This document shows, piece by piece, positions 32,193 through 41,324 of a stretch of DNA of 43,127 nt. Both the position numbers and the translations under genes were made by a program. Positions within the stretch are counted from its first letter, which is position 1; every line of letters starts with the position of its first letter. This DNA is from Candidatus Aegiribacteria sp. (GTDB lineage Bacteria > Fermentibacterota > Fermentibacteria > Fermentibacterales > JCC-6), in NCBI GenBank assembly GCA_030613065.1, contig JAUWMQ010000007.1, positions 1 through 43,127 of the forward strand, read 5' to 3'. The notes below the pieces were generated by a model. The model had not been told where the DNA came from. It made no database searches and saw only the letters and a program-made list of their open reading frames with translations.

Positions 32193-34265
32193 TCATTTGG
32201 AAGACAGGTTAAAAACTCCGTCCCATTTTCCAATGTCATCAGCGTACTCCTCAGCAAAATTTCTGCATCTTTGTGCCATTATAAGAGATGTTTGATCGCC
32301 GATTGAGGAGAAAATGCGTTCTGCATCCCTGAAATCACCTTTTCTATAGAGAGCCAGGGCGTCTGAATAGTGCTTTAAAGATGATTCAAGCTCATCAGTT
32401 ATTTCATTACGCCTGCACTTCAATTCGTATATGGTGACTGGTTCCTGCTGACCGACGACCCGTACTGTATCCATTTCAAGGAAGATAAAATCATCTCTGG
32501 CATTTATGAAAGTGTCTTCCTGGACCATAATGGAAGAACCATAAACTTTATTTGCACCCTCAAGCCTTGCACCTAGATTGACTGTGCTTCCCATTACAGT
32601 GTAGTCGAATCGCTTTGAAGAGCCCATATTGCCTACAACCATGTCACCTGTTGAAATACCCATTCTTGTGATTAGCTCTGAATGTCCCTCCTGCGCCATT
32701 TGAAGATTCAAATCAGAATGGGCTTCCTGGCATCTGAGGGCAGCAGAGCATGCGCGCGAAGCGTGATCGTCCAGCCGCAGAGGGGCGCCCCAGAAGGCTA
32801 TGATGGCATCACCTTCGAACTTATCAACAGTTCCACCTGTTTCAAGGATGATATCGGTCATGGTTGTCAGATAACGATTTATCACTGATACGAGTTTTTC
32901 AGGTGAGAGTTTTTCCGAAATCCCTGTGAAACCCCTGATATCAGAGAAGAAAACGGTCATGTATCTCTTATCGCCTCCAAGAACCAGAGTTTCAGGATGC
33001 TCTGTTACCTGCGCTACAACGTCCGGTGACAGGTACTGGGAAAAGGCGTTCCTTATCTCCTGCTTTCTTCTGTTCTCTGAACTGAAGAGAAAAATGCCCC
33101 CGGCGAGTATGGTCAGGACTCCAGAAGTTGCGGGCCATACAGTTTCAAGCCATATCCCGCTGCGGAAAAGCAAAAGGGAAGCTGCAAGGAACAGTAAAGT
33201 CGGCAGAGCCGCGAGAAGCGCACCAACAGGTATCCGTTTTACAGTAGAGAGAAAGAAGGCTGATAGAAGTGATATCAGCAGTGCAATTAACAATGATACC
33301 CAGGACGGGTACCTTCTTATGTAGTTTTCATTCATAATGTTATCAACAGCAGTTGCGAGAACTTCAACACCCGGGCACTGCGGTGAGTAGGGTGTTGGTT
33401 TAAGATCATACAGGGCCGGCGCGGCGTAACCGATAAGAACGGTGGCTCCGTTGAATAGCGTTGTATCTACAGGGCATGGCTGTCCGGTTGAACGTGCATT
33501 CAGAGCGGCGGTAAGATCAGCAAGGGGAATACTTGTATAAGTTCCCGTGGCGCCGTGAAACTTGAGCTGCAGCCTGCAATTGCCGGAAGTGCGCAATGTG
33601 ATGTCGCCGATATTGAATTTGTCACCGCTAACGGAGATATCCGGACGGTCAAGGGCGAGCCACGCGAGTGCTACGGGAAGAGAGGCGGCTATCCCCTCTG
33701 GCGTAGCTGTCAGAAGCCGGATGCTTCTGAAAACACCATCGGGATCCTGCCTGTCGCTGGTGCTTCCGAGTAGTTCAGCACCTCGTGCTATCATCAGGGT
33801 AGGCGGTGTGCAGTACCAGGCAGAGTCAAGTTCAGCCGAGTTGATGGAAACATCGATAATGGCGTTTTCAGGTACCTGGGAGCCTTCGCGTTGCAGGAGG
33901 GCCATGACGAACGCTGTATTACCCGCAGATGCAACCGTCCCGAAAATGCTGTCCTCGACAGCTGAATATACGGATGAAAGATCAAATAGAATATCGAAAG
34001 CCACAGCTCTGACTCCCCACTCCTGAAGCAGACTGAGGACCTCTGAGTAGAGCTGTCTCGGCACAGGCCATGGCAGGCGGTCCATGGACCCTCCATCAAG
34101 AAGCACGAGGATTATGCTGCTGTCAGCCTCGTTCGGCGTAGGTGACAGCCTGAAACGCAGATCAAGTGTACTGCGTTCAAAGTTATCAAAGAATTCAAAA
34201 CTTGAAATACCCCATAAACAAACCGTTACAAGTATACTGATCAGAGCAACCTTGAGAGTTCTCAT
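32193..34265 (-). CDS. CHASE2-domain adenylate cyclase (class III)
   Basis: 690 residues. A first membrane segment (~5-20), an extracytoplasmic CHASE2 sensor (~30-330; LVLLDGGSMDRLPWPVPRQL, AVAFDILFD, VLIGYAAPALYD), three or so membrane helices (~345-420), then a class III cyclase: TVFFSDIRGFTGISEKLSP (metal Asp), GGTVDKFEGDAIIAFWGAP (second metal Asp and adenine Lys), DYTVMGSTVNLGARLEGANK (substrate Asp and the Asn/Arg pair). Residue choice points to ATP, hence cAMP. ATG 34265 is 25 bases after the HD-GYP gene; the longer frame would run far into that gene. Confidence 0.93.
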   Translation of the reverse strand: MRTLKVALISILVTVCLWGISSFEFFDNFERSTLDLRFRLSPTPNEADSSIILVLLDGGSMDRLPWPVPRQLYSEVLSLLQEWGVRAVAFDILFDLSSVYSAVEDSIFGTVASAGNTAFVMALLQREGSQVPENAIIDVSINSAELDSAWYCTPPTLMIARGAELLGSTSDRQDPDGVFRSIRLLTATPEGIAASLPVALAWLALDRPDISVSGDKFNIGDITLRTSGNCRLQLKFHGATGTYTSIPLADLTAALNARSTGQPCPVDTTLFNGATVLIGYAAPALYDLKPTPYSPQCPGVEVLATAVDNIMNENYIRRYPSWVSLLIALLISLLSAFFLSTVKRIPVGALLAALPTLLFLAASLLLFRSGIWLETVWPATSGVLTILAGGIFLFSSENRRKQEIRNAFSQYLSPDVVAQVTEHPETLVLGGDKRYMTVFFSDIRGFTGISEKLSPEKLVSVINRYLTTMTDIILETGGTVDKFEGDAIIAFWGAPLRLDDHASRACSAALRCQEAHSDLNLQMAQEGHSELITRMGISTGDMVVGNMGSSKRFDYTVMGSTVNLGARLEGANKVYGSSIMVQEDTFINARDDFIFLEMDTVRVVGQQEPVTIYELKCRRNEITDELESSLKHYSDALALYRKGDFRDAERIFSSIGDQTSLIMAQRCRNFAEEYADDIGKWDGVFNLSSK

Positions 34266-34290
34266 CAGCCTGCCGCCTGGTGAGAAACCT

Positions 34291-35409
34291 TCAGTCAACG
34301 GGGACTTCTTCCGCTGAAAGCTTACCGATATCGATGAAGTAATCCCTGAGCGCAAGAACGGCTTTCCTGTCAAACTGAGTGCCGATCCCATCGATTAAAA
34401 GATTAAGTGTTTTCTTCAGGGAATAGGGTTCGCGGTAGTGCCTCTTCGCTGTAAGCGCCTCGAATACGTCGGCAACGGCAATGATCTTGCCTCCTATCGA
34501 TATCTCATCGCCCTTCAGGCCATCAGGATATCCTTTTCCATCAATCCTTTCATGGTGCTGGGATGCGAATAGTGGAACCTGTTCGAGCTTTCCCTCAAAT
34601 TCTATTGAAGAGAGAATGATCTTCGTGTGGTGGACATGTTTTCTGAGTATGGCGGTCTCATCTTCAGAAAGTGTCCCGGGTTTTTTCAGTATACTGTCGG
34701 GAACGGCAATTTTGCCGTAGTCATGCAGGAGGGCTGCGTAATAGATCGCTTCCTTGATATCGCAGTCTATATTCATGTAATCAGCTATCTTACCGGATAG
34801 AAAAGTAACATCAAAACTGTGTCCTGCCGTTAATGGATCCCTTGCTTCAATTGAGACGGTTAGAGCTTTTATGAGATCCTCGAACATCCGTTCGCGACTT
34901 TCAAGAAGCCTGACATTTTCTATGGTTACGGCAGTCTCCGAGGATACTATCTCCAGAAAGTGTACATCCTTTGTGGTAAAATTGTCATCCTTCTTGTTTA
35001 TGACCTGGAATACACCTATGCAGACCCTTGATGGGTTGATGATAGGCGCCGTTATCATGTTCCTTGTAATGAAACCGGTTGTCTTATCGATTGCTTTATT
35101 GAATCTCTGGTCTTTTGAGACATCGTTCAGTACTAGAGTCTTCTCGCTACGGAAGACTGAACCCGCTATACCATGGCTTGCGCTGAACCGTATCTCCTCC
35201 GATTCGCCCTCTGCGACGTATGACCAGAGTTCATCGGTTTTACTGCTGTGAAGGAATACAGTTGACCTCTCAACATCGAGTACCTTGCTGGTTTCCGAGG
35301 CGAGAAGAGTTATCAGGGAATTGAGGTCCCTTACGTGGCTGATGGCCCGTGTAATCCTCAGTAGCGATTTCAGTTGAATGGCTTCGATGTTTTTGCTATT
35401 GAAAAACAT
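34291..35409 (-). CDS. GAF-HD-GYP cyclic-di-GMP phosphodiesterase
   Basis: 372 residues. A GAF domain (residues ~20-170; FSASHGIAGSVFRSEKTLVL, VCIGVFQVINKKD) is joined to an HD-GYP domain (~180-360) with AALLHDYGKIAVPD and ASQHHERIDGKGYPDGLKGD, the complete HD and GYP signatures. It should hydrolyse cyclic-di-GMP (or a related cyclic dinucleotide) in response to a ligand of the GAF domain. It is followed by the CHASE2 cyclase on the same strand after 25 bases, so two second-messenger enzymes are co-expressed. Confidence 0.93.
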   Translation of the reverse strand: MFFNSKNIEAIQLKSLLRITRAISHVRDLNSLITLLASETSKVLDVERSTVFLHSSKTDELWSYVAEGESEEIRFSASHGIAGSVFRSEKTLVLNDVSKDQRFNKAIDKTTGFITRNMITAPIINPSRVCIGVFQVINKKDDNFTTKDVHFLEIVSSETAVTIENVRLLESRERMFEDLIKALTVSIEARDPLTAGHSFDVTFLSGKIADYMNIDCDIKEAIYYAALLHDYGKIAVPDSILKKPGTLSEDETAILRKHVHHTKIILSSIEFEGKLEQVPLFASQHHERIDGKGYPDGLKGDEISIGGKIIAVADVFEALTAKRHYREPYSLKKTLNLLIDGIGTQFDRKAVLALRDYFIDIGKLSAEEVPVD

Positions 35410-35516
35410 TACATCTCCCAGTATTGAAGGTCTGGAGCAGTTCTTAAAAAGAATCTTTTCAGTAACAGTTCTTTGAAAGGTAATCTAACATGTTCAAATA
35501 CTCAGCGGGAGTGAAG

Positions 35517-35975
35517 TTATTCAGGGAGGATCTCGAAGAAATCATGGATTTTCCACAGTCCGTCATCGGATATCATTTCAAGATATAATGTATCCCTGTT
35601 TCCGAACAAACCATATCCAACGGGAACGAATATCCTGTCATTATATCTCATGGGCTCTTCAGGTGTGATTCCGAAGATAAATATTGCTCCTGAAACAGCA
35701 GGGCTGGAAAGGATTTCAGTCAGAAGCTGCCTTCCACCCATTTGTTCCATCTCCAGTATCTCATTTTGCAGCCCGAAGTATAATAGCACTCTGCTTATCT
35801 GCTGTGGGTCACTTGCGAGAATTGAATCCACCATCAGAATGGCATCTTCAGATATCATGTCAGCGGCAGCGGATGCGTTTCCAGCTAGAATTGAATCCCT
35901 GAAGGCAGGAACAATTTCGGTGGAATCGGTGAACGAGGAAATGAACAGCAGTACTGTGATAAAGCAGTGAAACAT
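35517..35975 (-). CDS. Small exported protein of unknown family
   Basis: 152 residues. A signal peptide (MFHCFITVLLFISSF) is followed by a helix/strand mix ending NRDTLYLEMISDDGLWKIHD, reminiscent of the DUF4878/NTF2-like cystatin-type folds in which a final strand carries a W-K-I pattern. I cannot name a function. It lies upstream of the HD-GYP gene on the same strand, about 107 bases away, and diverges from der. GGAGAA lies just before the ATG. Confidence 0.6.
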   Translation of the reverse strand: MFHCFITVLLFISSFTDSTEIVPAFRDSILAGNASAAADMISEDAILMVDSILASDPQQISRVLLYFGLQNEILEMEQMGGRQLLTEILSSPAVSGAIFIFGITPEEPMRYNDRIFVPVGYGLFGNRDTLYLEMISDDGLWKIHDFFEILPE

Positions 35976-36000
35976 ATTTTCTCCAATATGAATGAATTAT

Positions 36001-36025
36001 TGCAGGCTCCCTTATCAGGCCTGCA
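36001..36025. other. Hairpin in the divergent region before der
   Basis: TGCAGGC (36001-36007) / GCCTGCA (36019-36025) with an 11-base loop lies between the divergent starts at 35975 and 36074. It has no T-tract; it may be an operator or leader hairpin. Confidence 0.4.
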
Positions 36026-36073
36026 AAACGTATAATTGTTGCTTGCCAGTAATCTACGGAATGGAGTTAAAGG

Positions 36074-37375
36074 ATGTCCAGCGTACCGACTGTCGCAATA
36101 GTCGGCAGAGTCAATGTAGGAAAGTCCACACTGTTCAACCGCATCGCAGGCGGTCGCGTTGCGATAATCGATGATCAGCCGGGGGTCACAAGAGACAGGA
36201 AGATGACCTGGGCACACTGGGCGGGGTACGATTTCCTGGTTATTGACACCGGCGGGCTCGAGCCCGGCAGTGAAGATGCCTTTCAGGAAGGCATCGAAAG
36301 GCAGATAAATCTGGCTATTCTGGAAGCGGATGCCGTAATACTTGTGGTTGACGCAACTTCCGGGATCCACCCCTTTGATATTGAGGCTGCGAAACTGGTA
36401 AGGAAATCAGGTCTGCCCTCATTTCTTGCGGTTAACAAGGTAGATAACAACCAGAGAATGGAACTTATTCCCGAATTCTACAGTCTCGGCCTTGATACAC
36501 CGTGGCCGGTCAGCGCTCTTCACGGCCATGGATCAGGTGATCTGCTTGATGCCGTAATATCGGTTCTCCCGTGCACTGAAAAAACTGAATACCTGGGGCT
36601 GTCTCTGGCCGTTGTGGGAAGGCCTAATGTAGGTAAAAGTTCAACTGTCAACAGGTTGTGTCGGGAGGACAGGAGTATTGTCACCGATTTACCCGGCACC
36701 ACGAGGGATTCCATCGATACGATGGTTTCCTGGCATGACAGTGAGATAAGGATAGTGGATACGGCAGGACTGCGCAGAAAATCACGCAAAATGGATGATG
36801 TTGAGTTCTACAGCACTGTAAGAGCGTGGAAATCCATTGCGAGGGGGGATGTTGTACTTGTTCTGATGGATGGTACCGAGTACCCTGTTCAGCAGGATAT
36901 CAGAATCGCTGCAAAAGCCTGGGAGATGGGCAAGGGTGTTATTATCGCGGTTAACAAAATAGACCTCGGGATCGATAAGAAACTCTGGGTGGCAAGCATT
37001 ATCCAGCGTTTCAACCAGGCGAAGTATATCCCCATCCTTTTCATCTCAGCTCTGACCGGGGAAGGTATTGGCCGAATACTGCCAACCGTCTTCGAGGTTG
37101 GGAAAACACGTGAAATGAGTCTGTCAACCTCTGACATAAACAGGAGATTACGGAATGCAGTTGAGGATGTTCAGCCGCCTTCGCCGCGAGGCAAACCTGT
37201 CAAGCTCTTTTATGCTACTCAGGTCGGGGAGAAACCTCCGAGAATCCTGATATTCTCAAATCATCCTGCGGACATTCCGGAAAACTACCGGAAGTACATT
37301 GAAAACAACCTGATGGACAGTCTCGGTATGAAGGGTGTTCCTCTGAAGATTATCTATAGAAAGAGAGAGCACTGA
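36074..37375 (+). CDS. der: Der (EngA) ribosome-assembly GTPase
   Basis: 433 residues, the standard two-GTPase-domain Der with a KH-like end. First domain: GRVNVGKST, DTGG and NKVDNN; second domain: GRPNVGKSS, DLPGTTRDS, DTAG, NKID. The last ~110 residues (VQPPSPRGKPVKLFYATQVG, LIFSNHP) are the KH-like domain that touches the ribosome. Der helps mature the 50S subunit. ATG 36074 follows AAGG by a few bases. It ends two bases before plsY and begins the long plus-strand operon. Confidence 0.96.
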   Translation: MSSVPTVAIVGRVNVGKSTLFNRIAGGRVAIIDDQPGVTRDRKMTWAHWAGYDFLVIDTGGLEPGSEDAFQEGIERQINLAILEADAVILVVDATSGIHPFDIEAAKLVRKSGLPSFLAVNKVDNNQRMELIPEFYSLGLDTPWPVSALHGHGSGDLLDAVISVLPCTEKTEYLGLSLAVVGRPNVGKSSTVNRLCREDRSIVTDLPGTTRDSIDTMVSWHDSEIRIVDTAGLRRKSRKMDDVEFYSTVRAWKSIARGDVVLVLMDGTEYPVQQDIRIAAKAWEMGKGVIIAVNKIDLGIDKKLWVASIIQRFNQAKYIPILFISALTGEGIGRILPTVFEVGKTREMSLSTSDINRRLRNAVEDVQPPSPRGKPVKLFYATQVGEKPPRILIFSNHPADIPENYRKYIENNLMDSLGMKGVPLKIIYRKREH

Positions 37376-37376
37376 T

Positions 37377-38003
37377 ATGAGTCTCTGGCCGGAAGCATTA
37401 TATGCTGCCGCAGCATTTCTTTCAGGCTCGATACCATGGTCATGGCTTCTGGGTAAATTCAGGGGAATTGATATCAGAAATGAAGGATCGGGGAACACGG
37501 GTGCTACGAACCTGTTCAGGGTATGCGGAAGAGGAGCCGGTTTTACCGGTCTGTTTCTGGACACGCTGAAAGGTGCTCTTCCCGTTCTTGCGGCGAAACA
37601 CGGTGTTGCAGGTATCGCGCCTTCCGCTGGAGATTGGGCATTGGCGGTAACCTCTATCTTTGCGATTATCGGTCATGTTTTCAGCCCCTGGCTTGGATTC
37701 AGAGGCGGAAAAGGAGTGGCAACAACTCTGGGCGTGTTGCTGATTCTGTCTCCACTGACTGTAGCCGCGGGTCTTTTTGTATTCGCTCTGGTTCTTTCGA
37801 TTACAAGATATGTTTCTCTTGGGTCAATATCCGCTGCGGTAGCTGTGATCCCTTCAGTATTCATCTTCGAGCCAGATAAGTTCCCTGTCCAGATAATCAT
37901 ATGCCTTGTTGCCGTTCTGGTTGTAGTTCGTCATAAATCCAATATTGTCAAACTTCTGCGTGGGGAAGAGAATAGATTTAGTTTTCAGGGTGATAAACGA
38001 TGA
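37377..38003 (+). CDS. plsY: PlsY, acyl-phosphate:glycerol-3-phosphate acyltransferase
   Basis: 208 residues, integral membrane. The three PlsY motifs are visible: AFLSGSIPWSWLLGK, GSGNTGATNLFRVCGRGAG, and GHVFSPWLGFRGGKGVATTL. It makes lysophosphatidic acid from acyl-phosphate, the first step in phospholipid synthesis. It sits one base after der and overlaps the next gene by ATGA. The der-plsY link is common in bacteria. Confidence 0.95.
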   Translation: MSLWPEALYAAAAFLSGSIPWSWLLGKFRGIDIRNEGSGNTGATNLFRVCGRGAGFTGLFLDTLKGALPVLAAKHGVAGIAPSAGDWALAVTSIFAIIGHVFSPWLGFRGGKGVATTLGVLLILSPLTVAAGLFVFALVLSITRYVSLGSISAAVAVIPSVFIFEPDKFPVQIIICLVAVLVVVRHKSNIVKLLRGEENRFSFQGDKR

Positions 38004-38797
38004 GTGCCGGATGGAATATCGGAAGACTGACTCTTCTCATGGAAAGTCTTGTCGCTAAGGATCTCAAAGTAAGGTATAAGAGGTCGATACTCGGTTTCGC
38101 CTGGTTCCTTCTAAAACCCCTTTTCAGTATGGTGGTCTACTATTTCGTATTTACAAGAATACTTCGGTTCGGGGGTGCGATACCTCACTTCTCACTTTTT
38201 CTTCTGACCGGACTGCTGCCATGGAATTTTTTCTCATCATCCCTGAGTGCCACCTCATCCAGCCTTCTCGATAACCACAGGCTGATAAGAAGCATATATT
38301 TTCCAAGGATGGCTCTCCCGGCTGCCGAGGTCGCGGCCAATCTTGTTCACCTTCTGCTTGCCCTTCTGGTTCTTGAGGTTCTGCTGATCACCTTCGGGCA
38401 CAATCCCGGATTGTCAATCGTTCTCATACTGCCGGCGCTTATTCTTCTGACAATGATGACGGTTGGAATCGGAATGATACTTTCCGTAGGAAATGTCTTC
38501 TACAGAGATGTCAAACAGTTCATAGAAATTCTGCTTCTGGCATGGTTCTACTCATCTCCAATAATATATCCGCTGGATTCCATTGGTGTTGATATTATTC
38601 AGTCTCAGCGACTTATGATGATTTTGAAATTCAATCCCATATCCGGTTTTATGGAGATAATGCACTCTATTTTCTACCTTGGAACATGGCCACGCTTATG
38701 GTGCTGGATATCTCTGGGTTCATGGTCAATCATTTTCCTGCTCGCAGGGATGGCCATCTTCAGGAAGGCCGAATCTGTGGTTGTGAAGGAGTTATAG
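38000..38797 (+). CDS. ABC-2 polysaccharide exporter permease (Wzm/TagG-like)
   Basis: 265 residues with six predicted membrane helices. The N-terminal LVAKDLKVRYKRSILGFAWF and LLPWNFFSSSLSATSSSLLD are typical of the ABC-2 polysaccharide and O-antigen permeases; VGNVFYRDVKQFIEILLLAWFYSSPIIYPL is the family's signature region (shown in pieces: VFYRDVKQFIEI, FYSSPIIYPL). It moves a lipid-linked glycan across the inner membrane with the ATPase encoded next. It overlaps both neighbours. Confidence 0.93.
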   Translation: MSAGWNIGRLTLLMESLVAKDLKVRYKRSILGFAWFLLKPLFSMVVYYFVFTRILRFGGAIPHFSLFLLTGLLPWNFFSSSLSATSSSLLDNHRLIRSIYFPRMALPAAEVAANLVHLLLALLVLEVLLITFGHNPGLSIVLILPALILLTMMTVGIGMILSVGNVFYRDVKQFIEILLLAWFYSSPIIYPLDSIGVDIIQSQRLMMILKFNPISGFMEIMHSIFYLGTWPRLWCWISLGSWSIIFLLAGMAIFRKAESVVVKEL

Positions 38798-39990
38798 TGT
38801 CCGGCGGAATCAGAATGAAGAATGTTACGCTGTATTACAGGCTTTACCACGACAGAGCCGTTACCCTGCGGGAAACAATGCTGAACCTTTTCAACAGAAA
38901 AACCAGGATTGAGAACTTCATGGCTCTTGATGATGTCAGTTTTAACATCGAACCAGGCGAATCCGTGGCGATCATAGGATCAAACGGGGCTGGAAAATCG
39001 ACCACGCTCAAAATACTTGCGGGCATTTACATACCCACTTCCGGAACGGCTGATTCGACGGGAAGAATCGCTTCCCTTCTTGATCTGGGGGTTGGTTTCC
39101 ATCCGGATCTTACAGGAGAAGAAAACCTGATGCTTAACGGCGCCCTGCTCGGCCTGGGCAGGAACGATATGAAAAAACTCGTTCCTGAAATCGCGGATTT
39201 TGCACAGCTGGAGCGTTTCATGGATACTCCTGTCAAATACTATTCCAGCGGCATGTTCATGAGACTCGGTTTCAGCCTTGCTACCGCTGTTGATCCGGAT
39301 ATACTGCTTATTGATGAAGTCCTGGCAGTAGGTGATGTTGGATTCCAGAACAGATGCTACGAGCGTATATGGGATTTCAGACAGAAGGGAAAGACGATTA
39401 TCTTCGTCTCCCATGATCTTGATGCCGTCTCAAAACTCTGCGAAAGGGCTATCTGGCTGCACGAAGGCAGGATAGAAATGGATGGGGATGCAGATAGTGT
39501 TCTCTCAGCATATCTGGAAACCTCGCAGAAGAAGTACATTTCTACAACTGCAACTCCAAAGGAATGGGGCAGCAGGGAAATATGGTTCGATTCGGTCATT
39601 CTCAGGAATGCGGATGGCACTCCCTCCAGAACGTTTCGAAGGGGAGAGAGGATAGTAATTGATACACTTATTAAAAGCCGACTTCCTTCCGGTGTTGATA
39701 ATGTGGTGTTCGGCTTCTCGATACACAGGCCGGACGGAGAGACGGTGATAGGATCGAATAATCTTGAAATGAACCAGCCCCTTTTGAAATTTCAGGGATC
39801 TGTCAGTTCCAGGATCGAGATCGATCTGGATATTGCTGAACCCGGAACCTATCTTCTGGGGCTTGCCCTTACAGACCCTGAAGCATCCAGAGATTATCAC
39901 TGGCAGGAGTTCTTCTATCCCATTGCATTGATAGAGGAGAGGAAGGACCCGCCTCTGAGACTATCTGAAGCGATCTGGATTCAGGAATGA
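38797..39990 (+). CDS. ABC exporter ATPase with Wzt-type C-terminal domain
   Basis: 397 residues. Residues ~25-245 are the ATPase: Walker A GSNGAGKST, signature YSSGMFMRLGFSLA, Walker B ILLIDEVLAVGD, switch VSHD. The C-terminal part (~250-397; GTPSRTFRRGERIVIDTLIK, GFSIHRPDGETVIGSN) is a Wzt-like beta-sandwich that, in known exporters, binds the end-modified glycan. The start is GTG 38797, which overlaps the permease TAG stop; AAGGAG lies 5 bases before. The extra domain implies a defined non-reducing end on the exported glycan. Confidence 0.92.
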   Translation: MSGGIRMKNVTLYYRLYHDRAVTLRETMLNLFNRKTRIENFMALDDVSFNIEPGESVAIIGSNGAGKSTTLKILAGIYIPTSGTADSTGRIASLLDLGVGFHPDLTGEENLMLNGALLGLGRNDMKKLVPEIADFAQLERFMDTPVKYYSSGMFMRLGFSLATAVDPDILLIDEVLAVGDVGFQNRCYERIWDFRQKGKTIIFVSHDLDAVSKLCERAIWLHEGRIEMDGDADSVLSAYLETSQKKYISTTATPKEWGSREIWFDSVILRNADGTPSRTFRRGERIVIDTLIKSRLPSGVDNVVFGFSIHRPDGETVIGSNNLEMNQPLLKFQGSVSSRIEIDLDIAEPGTYLLGLALTDPEASRDYHWQEFFYPIALIEERKDPPLRLSEAIWIQE

Positions 39991-41324
39991 AACTGCTCCT
40001 GAAATACAGATATTCCATTATTGTTCTGGCGGTTCTACTACCCAGGATCGCATGGTTCCTTCTCCTTGGCGGTGACCTGCCCTTACCCCAGAGGGATCAG
40101 GGCTTATACATATCAATGACCGGAAGGATTGCAGAAGGCGAGGGGCTCTCATACAGCAGAGAAATGGGCTGGCTCAGAAGCAATATGACTACAGAGTCGG
40201 TGTTTCTCAATAACTTTTGCATGGATCCTGAATACCTCTTCGGCATAGTACCTGTTGAAACTCCCACTGCTTCAATTGAACCGGGATATCCGCTTCTTCT
40301 TGCATCTCTGTTTATGATAACGGGGCCCTGTACGGGAGCTGTATTCCTCCTGAATTCGATCTTCGCGCTTATTGGGGCATGGGCGGTCTGGAAGCTTGCC
40401 TCTGAGAACTGGGGGGAAAAGCAGGCTCTGCTTGCTGCCCTGATATGGTCATTTTACCCCTACTACATCTATTATAGCGCCTATGCGATGACCGATATGA
40501 TCCATATTTCAATGCTTCCTCTCATTATGCTTCTGACTCTGAGATCGGCTTCGAAAACGAGAGCAGGTTTCACTTCCGGCCTTGCGTCAGGTATTCTCTT
40601 TCTGATAAGAAGTACCGCGATCTTCCTTGTGCCGCTGCAGCTTGCATGGCTCTTTTTTAAAAGAAAATGGAGAACAGCTCTGCTGGTCGTGACGGGTTTT
40701 GTTCTATGCTGCATCCCATGGATTTTGAGAAACCAGCTGGTGCTTGGAAGTCCTGTCATTATGCCAACAAAGGGTTCCCTTAATCTGTGGATGCGGAACA
40801 ATCCATCCATGCTTGCCATTGAAGGGATAAGTATTCCCGGCTTCATCGAGGATGGCATCAACAGGAGAGATCTTCTTGAGTATCCTCCCATGGACGGCCT
40901 TGACACGGAGCTGGCTCGAAGCGTGCTTCTAATGGATAGAGCAAAGGAATTCATCTTCGCGAATCCTCTGCTTTTTTCATATCTGACGCTGGTAAGGTCC
41001 GGACTATTCCTGACTCCCTTTGGCGGCACATTGGAGAATATGACAGCAAAAATGGCGGGGATACTTATATATCTTCCTATGCTTTTCATAGCTGCAGCGG
41101 AAGCATTCAGACGCAGAAGGGACGGGAGAATAATCCTTCTTGTATGTTTTTTCATTATCTACCTCGGTCTGCATTCACTTGCCCACGGTGGAGTTCGGTA
41201 CAGGCTACCTGTTGATACGATTCTTATCGTACTGACATCACTCGCTATAGGGCGATGGGCAGGATGGGGAGAGAGGGAGAAGGCAAGTGAACAGTCAGAA
41301 AGCCTGGAGAAGGTAGAAGAGTGA
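39987..41324 (+). CDS. Membrane glycosyltransferase (ArnT/GT39-like)
   Basis: 445 residues with about ten membrane helices. The first loop QRDQGLYISMTGRIAEGEG carries the acidic residues seen in ArnT/PMT-like GT-C enzymes, and SIEPGYPLLLASLFMITGP and the LIWSFYPYYIYYSAYAMTD region follow the usual layout. These enzymes use polyprenyl-phosphate sugars on the outer face of the inner membrane. Its ATG overlaps the ATPase stop. Substrate unknown. Confidence 0.85.
   Translation: MKLLLKYRYSIIVLAVLLPRIAWFLLLGGDLPLPQRDQGLYISMTGRIAEGEGLSYSREMGWLRSNMTTESVFLNNFCMDPEYLFGIVPVETPTASIEPGYPLLLASLFMITGPCTGAVFLLNSIFALIGAWAVWKLASENWGEKQALLAALIWSFYPYYIYYSAYAMTDMIHISMLPLIMLLTLRSASKTRAGFTSGLASGILFLIRSTAIFLVPLQLAWLFFKRKWRTALLVVTGFVLCCIPWILRNQLVLGSPVIMPTKGSLNLWMRNNPSMLAIEGISIPGFIEDGINRRDLLEYPPMDGLDTELARSVLLMDRAKEFIFANPLLFSYLTLVRSGLFLTPFGGTLENMTAKMAGILIYLPMLFIAAAEAFRRRRDGRIILLVCFFIIYLGLHSLAHGGVRYRLPVDTILIVLTSLAIGRWAGWGEREKASEQSESLEKVEE

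Noticed and set aside
40481-41155. 224-codon antisense ORF in the glycosyltransferase gene
   Set aside because: The plus strand encodes a coherent ten-helix membrane protein overlapping neighbours by four bases; the antisense product is not protein-like.
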